Positions 7,770 to 16,208 of a stretch of DNA of 64,000 bases are shown here, piece by piece. A program made the position numbers and the translations under genes. The stretch is from Thermoproteota archaeon (GTDB lineage: Archaea > Korarchaeota > Korarchaeia > Korarchaeales > Korarchaeaceae). Position 1 is the first letter of the stretch. Every line of letters starts with the position of its first letter. Location of the stretch: contig JAOZFN010000010.1 of NCBI GenBank assembly GCA_027492205.1, forward strand, positions 1-64,000, given 5' to 3'. Below the pieces are notes generated by a model. It did no database searches and was not told the DNA's origin. It saw nothing but the letters and a program-made list of their open reading frames with translations.

Positions 7770-9521
7770 TTGCGGGCTGGCCCCCGGGAGTTCAGAGGTA
7801 TCCCCGCCTCACCGGGCGTCGCGGTGGGGAGGGCCTACCTCTACGTCCGGGGTTACGTCGAGGTAGAGAAGAGGGAGCTGAGCGAAGAAGAGGTCGAGGG
7901 CGAGATACTCAGGTTTGAGAGCGCCATAACGCTCGCGAAGGGTTACCTGAAGAAGCTCTACGAGCGGGTGAAGTCTGAGATAGGCGAAGAAGAGGCGGAG
8001 ATCTACGAGGCGCACCTCATGATCTTGGAGGACGAGACGTCCTTCCTCAAGCCGGTCGAGGTAATGATCCGGGAGCAGAGGGTCAACGCGGAGTACGCGG
8101 TTGAGACCGTCCTTGAGAGGGTCGCCAAGCTGTTTGAGGAGATGGAGAGCCAGTACATGAGGGAGAGGGCGGCAGACGTCCGGGACGTCAAGAGGCTCGT
8201 CTTGACGGCCTTAAAGGGGAAGATAAACGAGATCTCTGCCCCGCCAGAGGAGTCGATAGTCGTGGCCCATGAGCTCCTGCCGAGCGACATGGCCACCTTG
8301 GACAAGTCGAAGGTCCTCGGCTTCGCAACAGACAAGGGAGGTCCCACCTCCCACGTGGCCATCGTGGCCAGGACCCTGGGCATACCGGCCGTGGTGGGGC
8401 TCAGGGAGCTCTCCGTCCTCGTTCGTGCTGGCGACCCCATCGTGGTGGACGGAGACCAGGGGTTGGTGATAGTCAGGCCCGACAGGGAAACCATGAAGAG
8501 CTACAGGGTGAAGATGTCCGAGCAGATCCGCGAGAGGATGCTCCTGATGAAGTACGCCCCCCTGCCGGCGGAGACCAAGGATGGATTCAGGATAGGCGTG
8601 TTCGCAAACGTGGGGGGGTTGGAAGACCTAAATTACGCTCTGTCCATGGGCGCCGAGGGTATTGGCCTCCTGAGGACCGAGTTCATGTACGTCAGCTCCC
8701 CCAGGTTCCCGACCGAGGAGGAGCTCTACACGAACCTGAGGGGGTTCGTCGGGAAGATGGGTAACAGGCCCGTCATAGTGAGGACACTCGACATTGGAGC
8801 AGATAAGCCGCTGCCGTACTTCACCATGCCGCCCGAGCCGAACCCGATGCTTGGCTGGCGCGGCATAAGGGTGACCCTCGACAGGCCCGAGATCCTGCTG
8901 ACCCAGGTCAAGGCCGCCCTTAGGGCGGCCTCCCTGGGCAACCTCTGGGTTATGTTCCCCATGATCTCCTCGGTTGAGGAGGTGAGGAAGGCCAAAGAGG
9001 TAGTTCACGACGCGGCCTCCCAGCTGAAGAAGGAGGGCAAGGAGTTCCGGGAGGATGTCAAAATCGGCATAATGATCGAGACGCCCTCCGCCGTACTCAT
9101 GGCCCGAGACTTGGCCAAGGAGGTGGACTTCTTCAGCATAGGCACCAACGACTTAACGCAATACGTCATGGCCGCCGACAGGACGAACGAACTGGTCTCA
9201 GGCCTGTACAGCCACTTTCAGCCCGCCGTTATAAGGGCCGTAAAGGGGGTGGTCGAGGCCGCGAGGGAGGCCAGGATACATGTGGGCATGTGCGGGGAGA
9301 TGGCAGGTGACGAGCTGGCGATTCCGCTGCTGGTGGGAATGGGGCTAGATGAGATCAGCATGGCGCCCACCTCAATTCCGAGGGCCAAGAGGCTTGTCAG
9401 GTCGATAACTAAGGAGTCCGCGGAGAAACTCGTCGCGGAGGCTTTGGAAGCTGCAACGCTAGGTGAGGTCAAGAGGATCCTAGAGGGTTTCACGAGGTCA
9501 ATTTCATACTCTGGGCCGTGA
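7770..9521 (+). CDS. ptsI: PTS enzyme I, phosphoenolpyruvate-protein phosphotransferase
   Basis: The 583-residue protein begins with the EI N-terminal motif FRGIPASPGVAVGRAYLY. It then has the HPr-binding helical domain, the phospho-His block DKGGPTSHVAIVAR (H195), and the PEP-binding TIM-barrel with EGIGLLRTEFMY, GTNDLTQY and GMCGEMAGD (C508). It autophosphorylates from PEP and phosphorylates HPr. I start at the TTG right after the ptsH stop, with GGGGAGGCGG upstream and SPGVA at the usual distance. An upstream in-frame start inside ptsH would add ten atypical residues. All key residues are intact. Confidence 0.94.
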   Translation: MRAGPREFRGIPASPGVAVGRAYLYVRGYVEVEKRELSEEEVEGEILRFESAITLAKGYLKKLYERVKSEIGEEEAEIYEAHLMILEDETSFLKPVEVMIREQRVNAEYAVETVLERVAKLFEEMESQYMRERAADVRDVKRLVLTALKGKINEISAPPEESIVVAHELLPSDMATLDKSKVLGFATDKGGPTSHVAIVARTLGIPAVVGLRELSVLVRAGDPIVVDGDQGLVIVRPDRETMKSYRVKMSEQIRERMLLMKYAPLPAETKDGFRIGVFANVGGLEDLNYALSMGAEGIGLLRTEFMYVSSPRFPTEEELYTNLRGFVGKMGNRPVIVRTLDIGADKPLPYFTMPPEPNPMLGWRGIRVTLDRPEILLTQVKAALRAASLGNLWVMFPMISSVEEVRKAKEVVHDAASQLKKEGKEFREDVKIGIMIETPSAVLMARDLAKEVDFFSIGTNDLTQYVMAADRTNELVSGLYSHFQPAVIRAVKGVVEAAREARIHVGMCGEMAGDELAIPLLVGMGLDEISMAPTSIPRAKRLVRSITKESAEKLVAEALEAATLGEVKRILEGFTRSISYSGP

Positions 9522-9590
9522 GCCTGCGGGCGGTCCTTCTCTTATCGAGCTTTATTTAGGAGAGTCGTTGCCCCGTTGCCCTGATCCCCG

Positions 9591-10799
9591 ATGGCCAGGA
9601 TAGTGGTTGAGAGATCTGCCCGTGTCCCAATGGACGAGCAGCCAATTGAGATCGTGGAGAGGAAGGGGATAGGCCACCCAGACACCATGTCGGACGCGAT
9701 AATGGAGAGGGTGTCCCTCGAGCTCAATAGGGAGTACCTGAGGAGATTTGGAGGAATCCTGCACTACAACGCCGATAAGTCCCTCCTGGCGGCCGGCGTC
9801 ACCGAGCCGGCATTTGGAGGGGGCAGGGTGGTCGAGCCCATGCTGATAGTCTTCGGAGACAGGGCTACCAACGTGTACGCCGGCGAGGAGATTCCTGTAG
9901 AGGAGATAGCCATCAGGGCCGCCAAGAGCTGGATAAGGGAGAACCTCCGGTTCGTGGATCCTGACGAGCACGTGAGGTACCAGGTGGAACTCAAGCCGGG
10001 AAGCGCGGAGCTCACGGACATATTCCGGAGGGGTGAGTCTGACCTGGGGGCCAACGACACGTCGGCGGCCGTGGGGTATGCCCCCCTCTCCCGAACCGAG
10101 AGAGCCGTGCTGGAGATAGAGAAGTTCCTCAACTCCCCCGAGTTCAAGAAGAGCCACCCCGAGACCGGCGAGGACATCAAGGTCATGGGGTACAGGGTGG
10201 GGGACAGGCTGGACATAACCGTGGCCGTCGCATTTGTGGACAGGTTCGTCTCCAGCGAGTCGGAGTACTTCCGGATGAAGGAGGAGGTTCTCGAGGAGCT
10301 CAACGCTTTCGTCAAGGAGAACTACGACTTCAGGGAGATAAACATAGCCATAAACACTCTGGACCGGCCTGGAAGGGGAGTTGACGGGGTTTACCTGACG
10401 GTCTTGGGAACCAGCGCCGAGGGAGGGGACTCCGGGCAGGTCGGGAGAGGAAACGGAGTCAACGGCGTCATTCCGCTAATGAGGCCCAGGAGCAGCGAGG
10501 CGGCTGCGGGCAAGAACCCGGTCAGCCACGTCGGAAAGATCTACAACATGCTTACCCACCATATAGCCAAGAAGATACACGAGGAGGTCCCCGGGATCAA
10601 GGAGGCTTACGTGTGGCTGCTCAGCAGGATAGGGCACCCAATCAGCGATCCCGCCTTGGCGGCCGCGGAGGTGTCCGTGGAGCCGGGGGTGTCTCTCGCG
10701 GACATCAGACCGGCCATCGAGGACATCGTTCGGCGGGAGCTGGAGAACATAACGGACTTCGTCGAGAGGCTCATCGAGGGTCAGATCCCGCCCTACTGA
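9591..10799 (+). CDS. mat: S-adenosylmethionine synthetase, archaeal type
   Basis: The 402-residue protein shows the archaeal MAT family sequence. Its features are an N-terminal ERKGIGHPDTMSDAIMERVS, NADKSLLAAGVTEPAFGGG, and a long conserved central block ending DSGQVGRGNGVNGVIPLMRP. Its length matches the archaeal enzymes (about 400), which are unrelated in detail to bacterial MetK. It makes AdoMet from methionine and ATP. The ATG at 9591 has a CTTTATTTAGG promoter element about 36 nt upstream. It stands alone on the strand after ptsI and is convergent with the secreted protein that follows. Confidence 0.93.
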   Translation: MARIVVERSARVPMDEQPIEIVERKGIGHPDTMSDAIMERVSLELNREYLRRFGGILHYNADKSLLAAGVTEPAFGGGRVVEPMLIVFGDRATNVYAGEEIPVEEIAIRAAKSWIRENLRFVDPDEHVRYQVELKPGSAELTDIFRRGESDLGANDTSAAVGYAPLSRTERAVLEIEKFLNSPEFKKSHPETGEDIKVMGYRVGDRLDITVAVAFVDRFVSSESEYFRMKEEVLEELNAFVKENYDFREINIAINTLDRPGRGVDGVYLTVLGTSAEGGDSGQVGRGNGVNGVIPLMRPRSSEAAAGKNPVSHVGKIYNMLTHHIAKKIHEEVPGIKEAYVWLLSRIGHPISDPALAAAEVSVEPGVSLADIRPAIEDIVRRELENITDFVERLIEGQIPPY

Positions 10800-10808
10800 G
10801 GGGCGGGG

Positions 10809-11852
10809 TCATGCCCTCGCCTCCACCCTAACCTCTTCCGGGTCCACGATTCCGTCCCCGTTTTTGTCCCTCCAGTACACCAGGGTGACGTTGGCCGACA
10901 GCGCGGCCTGGAAGTTGGACGCCGCCCACATGAGCCCGGCCCTGGTGCCGTACCTCGTCACCCCGCCGATGAAGAGCGTTATCTCGCCCCCATCCTTGAC
11001 GGGAATCACGGCCGCGTAGTCCTTGTATCCGAAGTCTGCCCGCAGGGTGACGCCAGCGTACCTCATGCCGACGTAATATCCCCCGGCTTGAGCGAACTCT
11101 ACGACGGACGACGGCCAGTCAGGATTCACGAAGGGACCTCCGAGCACCACCTCAAGCCCGCCAGACCTGTCGGTCGAGTACCCCCCGAAGTAGGATTCGA
11201 TCAGGTCAGAGTTCATCTCGGCGTCCACCGACGACCTGGCCACCGGCCTGAAGGCCTCCGGCCCAGGGTAAGGGGTCTCCTCCAGCTTCGCCATGACCGT
11301 CCCAGATTGCGTGGGCTCAGACTCTGGGTCGTCGCTGTCCGCGCTGTAGGAGACAGTCACCTCGATGACGTCCCCCGGGCGGAGGATAGGGTCGAACGGG
11401 TCGCCGGTTGAGAGCGGATACACGAACTCGACCGTGGTTCCGGAGGGGCCCTCCTTCCCTGCGGACGACAGAACGTTCGGGTCGTCGAGCGAGCTCTCGC
11501 CGCCCCTGGTCTTCCGGTCCTCCACGAAGGTCCTTCCGGACGAAACCCAGGCGACTATCAGGTTGGCCCAACCGCCCTCACCGACCTTCCTCCACGAGAT
11601 CGCCACGTAGCCCTTGCCAGGGCTCGACAGCCCTACGTAGAGCCTCTGACCGTCGTGCATCCAGTGTACGGATACCCCGCCGACCGAGAGAGATGCGGGG
11701 TACTCACCCGGCCCTATGGTGCCCATCAGGGTCAGATACTTCGGATAGGGGACGCATGGAATCGTGACGTAACTATCTGCGGCCATCGAAGAAGCTGCGG
11801 GGGCCGGAATGCCCAGGAGCAGTAGCAGTGCAATCGTGCTTGCCCTTCGCAT
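10809..11852 (-). CDS. Secreted DOMON-like protein with C-terminal S-layer-like/EF-hand module
   Basis: A signal peptide (MRRASTIALLLLLGIPAPAASS) is followed by a DOMON-like beta-sandwich (about 45-190, with VSVHWMHDGQRLYVGLSS). Then comes a module (about 225-347) with VLGGPFVNP, a YAAVIPVKDGG strand, GVTRYGTRAGLMWAASN and an EF-hand-like DKNGDGIVDPEE. The same module ends the thioredoxin-like protein at 26803-27798. It acts outside the cell; DOMON domains bind haem or sugar, but the ligand is unknown. The ATG is about 26 nt from a TATA-like AATTAAGG and so looks leaderless. The 3' end almost meets the mat stop. Confidence 0.7.
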   Translation of the reverse strand: MRRASTIALLLLLGIPAPAASSMAADSYVTIPCVPYPKYLTLMGTIGPGEYPASLSVGGVSVHWMHDGQRLYVGLSSPGKGYVAISWRKVGEGGWANLIVAWVSSGRTFVEDRKTRGGESSLDDPNVLSSAGKEGPSGTTVEFVYPLSTGDPFDPILRPGDVIEVTVSYSADSDDPESEPTQSGTVMAKLEETPYPGPEAFRPVARSSVDAEMNSDLIESYFGGYSTDRSGGLEVVLGGPFVNPDWPSSVVEFAQAGGYYVGMRYAGVTLRADFGYKDYAAVIPVKDGGEITLFIGGVTRYGTRAGLMWAASNFQAALSANVTLVYWRDKNGDGIVDPEEVRVEARA

Positions 11853-11965
11853 ACTGCGGCGACTCCAAGTCGACCTTAATTCACTTTGTGTCGTCGGCAG
11901 CCGATGGCCTCCCCCTCAGGAGGCTGACCGCAGGTTTATTTCCCGTGGGCGCGGGGGCGCCTCAG

Positions 11966-12943
11966 ATGCCTGGCCGGGTTGAGGTGAAGATCCCAGAGGG
12001 GTCTGGCGGGAAGTTCTCCAAGGTCCTCGCGATCCTCGTCTTGCTCGTTCTGGTGGCCGTCTCCGCCAACAGGGTCGTGTTCAGGGTCGACTTGGGGTAC
12101 GTGGGGGTCATAGTTGATCCCATTACGGGTTACATCTCCCCAACCCCGGTGTTGGGGCCGAGGATCGGCTTCAAGGCCCCGTGGAGGGTGGTGAAGAACG
12201 TCTATGTAGCCACAGACGCCGTCCACATGTGGACCGAGTATCAGCAGGCCCTCGTCGGCCGGGGAGAGCTGATCGGCGACTATCCGGCCATCGAGACGCT
12301 GACCAAGGACGGCCTCCAGGCGTGGATAGACCTGACGGTCAGGTGGCATATCAGGCCGGAGTACGCCCCCGCGATCGTGAAGTCCTACCCCAACCTTGAC
12401 TACGAGGACAAGTTCCTCATACCGGAGATCAGGAAGGTCGCTAGGGATGTGGTGGCCCAGTACGAGGCCGCCATGATATCCGAAGTGCGTCAGAGCATAG
12501 GACTCGAGATAATGGACCGCCTGCAGAGGAACCTCGACGCTGATGAGAAGGTGGGAGGGGCCTTCGTCATAGACGAGGTCTACGTGAGGAACATAAGGCT
12601 GCCGGACGAGTTCATGAACGCGATTCAGGCGAAGCTCGCCGCTCAGCAGAGGATGATTGCAGCAGAGTACGAGAGGAACAGGACGCTGATCCTGGCCAAC
12701 GCGTCCGCGCAGGCCAAGATATTGGAGGCTCAGGGAGAGGCTGAGGCGAGGATAATTCAGGCAAAGGCCGTGGCCGACGCCATAGACCTGATAGCTCAGG
12801 CCGGTGGGAACAGGGAGACCATCGCCCAGCTATACGTCCTCCTTCAGAATCTGGCCCAGCTGCAGGCCAACGGCACTAGGTTCATAATAGTCCTCTCTCC
12901 GGAGGGCGCACAGCTCCCCATTCTCTACCCCGTGGGTGGGTGA
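11966..12943 (+). CDS. SPFH/prohibitin-family membrane protein
   Basis: The 325-residue protein has an N-terminal membrane anchor (VLAILVLLVLVAVSANRVVF, about 19-38), an SPFH/band-7 domain (GYVGVIVDPITG to DEVYVRNIRLPDEF) and a long C-terminal coiled coil rich in Ala and Glu (AKLAAQQRMIAAEYERNR, EAQGEAEARIIQAKAVADAI). Such proteins oligomerise as membrane scaffolds or regulate membrane proteases. The ATG at 11966 is 27 nt from GTTTATTT and so looks leaderless. The frame remains open upstream to 11828, but that region overlaps the divergent gene. The next gene follows after 6 nt. Confidence 0.85.
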   Translation: MPGRVEVKIPEGSGGKFSKVLAILVLLVLVAVSANRVVFRVDLGYVGVIVDPITGYISPTPVLGPRIGFKAPWRVVKNVYVATDAVHMWTEYQQALVGRGELIGDYPAIETLTKDGLQAWIDLTVRWHIRPEYAPAIVKSYPNLDYEDKFLIPEIRKVARDVVAQYEAAMISEVRQSIGLEIMDRLQRNLDADEKVGGAFVIDEVYVRNIRLPDEFMNAIQAKLAAQQRMIAAEYERNRTLILANASAQAKILEAQGEAEARIIQAKAVADAIDLIAQAGGNRETIAQLYVLLQNLAQLQANGTRFIIVLSPEGAQLPILYPVGG

Positions 12944-12949
12944 GGGTTT

Positions 12950-13366
12950 ATGAGGGCCAACCTGACGGCGGTCCACGTAGTCAGGCTCGATACTGGAGAT
13001 GAGGTGATCTCGACGCTCTCGAGCAGGCTGAGAGAGCTTGGAGTCAAGGGCGCGGCGATAATGGGGATAGGCGGGGTCTCCAGGGCGAGGTTGGGGGTGT
13101 TCAACCCCTCGGTGGGGAAGTACATGGAGAGGGAGGTGGAGGGCTTTCACGAGGTGGTCTCCCTGATGGGGAACGTCTCGGTCCGGGAGGACGGGAGCAC
13201 GTTCCTCCACCTCCACGTGTCCCTGGCCAGCGAGTCCGGCCCCGTGGCGGGTCACCTGCTCGAGGCGGTCGTGGAGCCGACGCTAGAGGTGTTCGTGTTC
13301 TCGCTGGACTCAGAGATAAAGAGAACGCTGAAGACCCCCTACGGCTTCGTCGCGCTGGACGTGTGA
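12950..13366 (+). CDS. PPC (DUF296) domain protein
   Basis: The 138-residue product matches the plant-and-prokaryote-conserved domain: VVRLDTGDEVISTLS near the start, AAIMGIGGVSRARLG, then LHLHVSLASESGPVAGHLLEA. The paired histidines are the usual metal-binding feature of the prokaryotic members. These form trimers of unknown biochemical role. The ATG follows GGTGGGTGAGGG from the end of the SPFH gene, so the two are probably one operon. Whether the protein binds DNA, as the plant AT-hook versions do, is unknown; no AT-hook is present. Confidence 0.8.
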   Translation: MRANLTAVHVVRLDTGDEVISTLSSRLRELGVKGAAIMGIGGVSRARLGVFNPSVGKYMEREVEGFHEVVSLMGNVSVREDGSTFLHLHVSLASESGPVAGHLLEAVVEPTLEVFVFSLDSEIKRTLKTPYGFVALDV

Positions 13367-13378
13367 ACCTCGGGGCCG

Positions 13379-13747
13379 TCACTTCTCCGGCGGAACCCCC
13401 TTGAGGGGGATCAAGCAGAGGAACTCTAGGTCCCCCTCGCCAGTGTTCTTGTAATAGTGCTCCACGTTGGGCGGGATGAACAGGAAGGTCCCCTCGCTCA
13501 CCACATATTCCTCCTCCCCTATCCTCACCAGGCCGCTTCCCCTCAGAACGAAGATCTCGTGCTCCCAGTCGTGAGAGTGCGAGGGGATGGATCCACCGGG
13601 ACCGATCCTGAAGAGCCTCATGGCGAAGTTCGGCGCCCCGTCCTTCCTGGAGATGAGCCACCTAATGGTCGTGTTCTCGGCTATCTCCACGGGCTCCTCG
13701 GGCACATCCCGAGAGTTTCCAACCTTTGGCTTCAACTCCGTGGTCAC
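13379..13747 (-). CDS. Small cupin-domain protein
   Basis: This 122-residue single cupin has motif 1 (GGSIPSHSHDWEHEIFVLRG, with metal-ligand His, His and Glu) and motif 2 (FLFIPPNVEHYYKN). Single-domain cupins of this type are dioxygenase-like or polyketide-cyclase-like enzymes or small-molecule sensors; the function cannot be named. It is paralogous to the fragment at the left window edge. It is convergent with the PPC gene (12 bp between stops). The downstream partner on the minus strand is separated only by that gap, and upstream lies the end of SurE. Confidence 0.8.
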   Translation of the reverse strand: MTTELKPKVGNSRDVPEEPVEIAENTTIRWLISRKDGAPNFAMRLFRIGPGGSIPSHSHDWEHEIFVLRGSGLVRIGEEEYVVSEGTFLFIPPNVEHYYKNTGEGDLEFLCLIPLKGVPPEK

Positions 13748-13774
13748 CGGTCCGGACCCCTGGGCTAACGACTC

Positions 13775-14686
13775 TTAATCTCTCCCCCTGCCCTTGGGCA
13801 CCCTGACCTTGGCGATGTCCCCCAGCAGAGCCTTGAGGCGCCTAACCAGTTCCTGAAGCTTCCTGTTGGCTTCTGCTGATCTCCTCTTCATAAGCTCACA
13901 GTCCCTGTCCCCGAACTTCAGGGGGAAGGTGGCTTGGAGCCTGATGGGAGTTATGGAGATGGCCCTCTCCACCATCAGCGCGTAGAGGTCTGTCCCTCTC
14001 TCCCTCTCCCCGACGCTCAGTGGGTTTGATCCGATCCAGTAGTAGGGCTTGCCGCGGGGGTCGAGCCTCTCCAGGATGTAGTTCTCGAACTTGGTCCAGC
14101 CGAGCCTGGTGAGCCTGACCGGGGTGTCGTCGGAAATTCGAAACGGGAAGTTGACGTTCAGGAGGTCCACTCCCTCCGGGAGCCCGTTCTCGAGGATCCA
14201 GGCGGCGATCTCGGCCGCGACCCTGCCGTGAATAGAGAAGGCCTCGGGGGTTGTCGGCTTATGGGTCTCTGGTATCTCCGCCGAGAAGGCGACCGCCGGG
14301 ATGCCGTTGAGGACGCCCTGAATTGCTCCAGCGATTGTTCCACTGGTGAACAGGTTGTCCACCGTGATGTTGTCGCCCATGTTTATGCCGCTGACCACGA
14401 GGTCGGGCTTGTCCGCCATGATCTCGCCGAGGGCTATCATTACGCAGTCTCCGGGCGTTCCGCTCACTAGGTAGGCCTTGCCGTACTTTCCCCTGCCCAG
14501 CTTGGCGTAGATCTCCCTCACCCTGAGGGGCTTGTGCAGCGTCACGCCCTTGCCGGCGGCGCTCATCTCCCGCTCCGGAACTACGCAGGTCACCTCCCCA
14601 ATCTCCTTGTCCAGGAGCGCTCGCCAGAGGGACCTGAGGGCGGGGGAGTTCACGCCGTCGTCGTTCGTTACGAGGATGGAAGGCAT
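13775..14686 (-). CDS. surE: 5'-nucleotidase SurE
   Basis: The 303-residue protein carries SurE signatures: ILVTNDDGVNSPALRSL at the N-terminus with the metal-binding DD, EREMSAAGKGVTLHKPLR, and VSGINMGDNITVDNLFTSGTIAGA. It dephosphorylates nucleoside 5'- and 3'-monophosphates. The length is slightly above the usual 250 owing to a basic C-terminal tail (RRSAEANRKLQELVRRLK). The ATG lies 4 nt after the stop of the disulfide oxidoreductase, so the two genes form an operon, although no shared pathway is obvious. Confidence 0.92.
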   Translation of the reverse strand: MPSILVTNDDGVNSPALRSLWRALLDKEIGEVTCVVPEREMSAAGKGVTLHKPLRVREIYAKLGRGKYGKAYLVSGTPGDCVMIALGEIMADKPDLVVSGINMGDNITVDNLFTSGTIAGAIQGVLNGIPAVAFSAEIPETHKPTTPEAFSIHGRVAAEIAAWILENGLPEGVDLLNVNFPFRISDDTPVRLTRLGWTKFENYILERLDPRGKPYYWIGSNPLSVGERERGTDLYALMVERAISITPIRLQATFPLKFGDRDCELMKRRSAEANRKLQELVRRLKALLGDIAKVRVPKGRGRD

Positions 14687-14690
14687 TCCG

Positions 14691-15407
14691 TCACTCCCCG
14701 CCTAGGGCCGACATGACCACATCGACGGCGAACTTCTCCTCCGGCTGAACGCCCACGAGCCGCCCCTTCGCCACCCACTTCCCGTCCTCGTAGGTGTAAA
14801 CCACTGTGTCGGGGACGGCGCTCACCCCCAGCGAGTCGGCGAGGTCTGGGTTCTCCCAGGCCTCCACGGTCTCGGCCTCGATCGTTTTCGGCACAGCTAT
14901 GGCGAACTTATTCGCCAGGAGGACCTGGTGCGGGCAGTAGGGGCAAGTGGGCGTGACGTACACCTGCAGCTTGATCCGCTTGCCCAGCTCGGTGAGCTTC
15001 TTCAGGGCGTCAACCGTGCTCGGCGAGAGCCCGCTCTCACCCTTGGAAGTTAGGATGATGGTCTCGAGGAACGCCCACGCCTCGTAGCCTGAGGGAGCCC
15101 CGGTGTACCGGATGGCCACCCTGTCTGGGCCTATCAGCACCGTAGGCGTCCTCCTCGGGTCTACCCCGAGATCCTCAGCCTCCTCAAGACTGTTCGTGAC
15201 GTCGACTATCCTCGGGATCACCTTGTCGCTCAGGTCCGCGATTTCCCGTATTAACTGGGCTGTCCACTGGGAGTACTCGGCGTTTTGACTGCCGACGACG
15301 GTGACGACCTCTACGGGGTCCCTCATCTCGGCTTCGAGCCTAGCCTTGAGCTCTGAAGCCGTCTTTTCGTCAATTATTCTGTCGTGAACGTGCTCGTGGT
15401 GTCCCAA
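14691..15407 (-). CDS. Protein disulfide oxidoreductase (double thioredoxin-fold, PDO-like)
   Basis: The 238-residue protein has two thioredoxin-fold units. The C-terminal unit holds the active CPYC (YVTPTCPYCPHQV) and the cis-Pro region SAVPDTVVY. The N-terminal unit has lost its cysteines: the position where archaeal PDOs carry a CxxC reads GSQNAEYSQW. PDO maintains disulfides in cytosolic proteins of hyperthermophiles. The TTG start is supported by GAGGTGATC two bases upstream, and a TATA-like tract lies near 15447. The N-terminus is His-rich (MGHHEHVHDR). It is co-oriented with surE. Confidence 0.88.
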   Translation of the reverse strand: MGHHEHVHDRIIDEKTASELKARLEAEMRDPVEVVTVVGSQNAEYSQWTAQLIREIADLSDKVIPRIVDVTNSLEEAEDLGVDPRRTPTVLIGPDRVAIRYTGAPSGYEAWAFLETIILTSKGESGLSPSTVDALKKLTELGKRIKLQVYVTPTCPYCPHQVLLANKFAIAVPKTIEAETVEAWENPDLADSLGVSAVPDTVVYTYEDGKWVAKGRLVGVQPEEKFAVDVVMSALGGE

Positions 15408-15626
15408 TAGATCACCTCGTGGCCCCCTCTCAACACAAGGCTATTTAAGTTATTCTCCCGCCCCCGAGAGATCAAAGGGCCGTTTGAGCCTCTCGGAGGA
15501 TCTTGAACGGTTATTTTGGATCCCCCAGGCTACGATCTAAATCTCCAGGGGTCAGGAGATCTGCCTCTGCTCCACTGTGTCAACGTTTTTTACATCCACG
15601 GAACGGGGAGCAGGGGGTGTCCCCTA

Positions 15627-16208
15627 ATGCTGGAAATCAGGTGGCACGGCCGGGGAGGTCAGGGCGTCTGGAGCGCATCAGCCGTCCTGGCTTCCGCGGC
15701 CATAAACACGGGAAAGTACGCACAGTCCTTTCCGCAATTTGGACCCGAGAGGACCGGCGCACCCGTCCTGGCCTTCAACAGGATCGACGACAGGCCCATC
15801 GTCGTTCACTCGATGATCTACGAGCCGGACATTGTGGTTGTCATCGACAGGACTCTGCTCTCGGATAGGGAGGCGATACTTGGTGGCCTGAGACCTGGTG
15901 GCCACCTCATAGCCGACACAGATGAATCTCCCGAGGAGCTCCGTGCCAGGCTGCGGGTCTCCGATAGCATCCATGTCTGGACCCTGGATGCCGTGACCCT
16001 AGCCCTCGAGGAGGTCGGAAGGGCCGTCACGAACACGCCCATGCTGGGAGCCGTGATCAAGGCCGCGGGCGTAGTCCCGCTCGAGGCCATAGAGGAGTCC
16101 ATCAAGGAGAGGTGGAAGGGCGAGATCGGAGAAAAGAACGTCAAGGCCGTCCGGAGGGCCTTCAACGAGGTTGAGCACTCTCCGGCTAAGGTGGAGGTGA
16201 CCGCGTGA
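15627..16208 (+). CDS. porG: Pyruvate/2-oxoacid:ferredoxin oxidoreductase gamma subunit
   Basis: The 193-residue protein has the gamma-subunit hallmark GRGGQGVWSASAVLASAA, FPQFGPERTGAPVLAF and GAVIKAAGVVPLE. It contributes the CoA-binding side of the heterotetrameric oxidoreductase. The ATG at 15627 is preceded by GGGGGTGT; the frame is open further upstream but that part does not look like protein. A T-rich promoter element lies near 15585-15595. It is the first gene of a gamma-delta-alpha-beta operon, and its stop overlaps the delta ATG (TGATG). Confidence 0.92.
   Translation: MLEIRWHGRGGQGVWSASAVLASAAINTGKYAQSFPQFGPERTGAPVLAFNRIDDRPIVVHSMIYEPDIVVVIDRTLLSDREAILGGLRPGGHLIADTDESPEELRARLRVSDSIHVWTLDAVTLALEEVGRAVTNTPMLGAVIKAAGVVPLEAIEESIKERWKGEIGEKNVKAVRRAFNEVEHSPAKVEVTA

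Noticed and set aside
13101-13661. A 186-codon minus-strand frame across the PPC gene and the cupin
   Set aside because: It is Arg/Pro/Gly-rich with no conserved pattern and conflicts with two well-supported genes.
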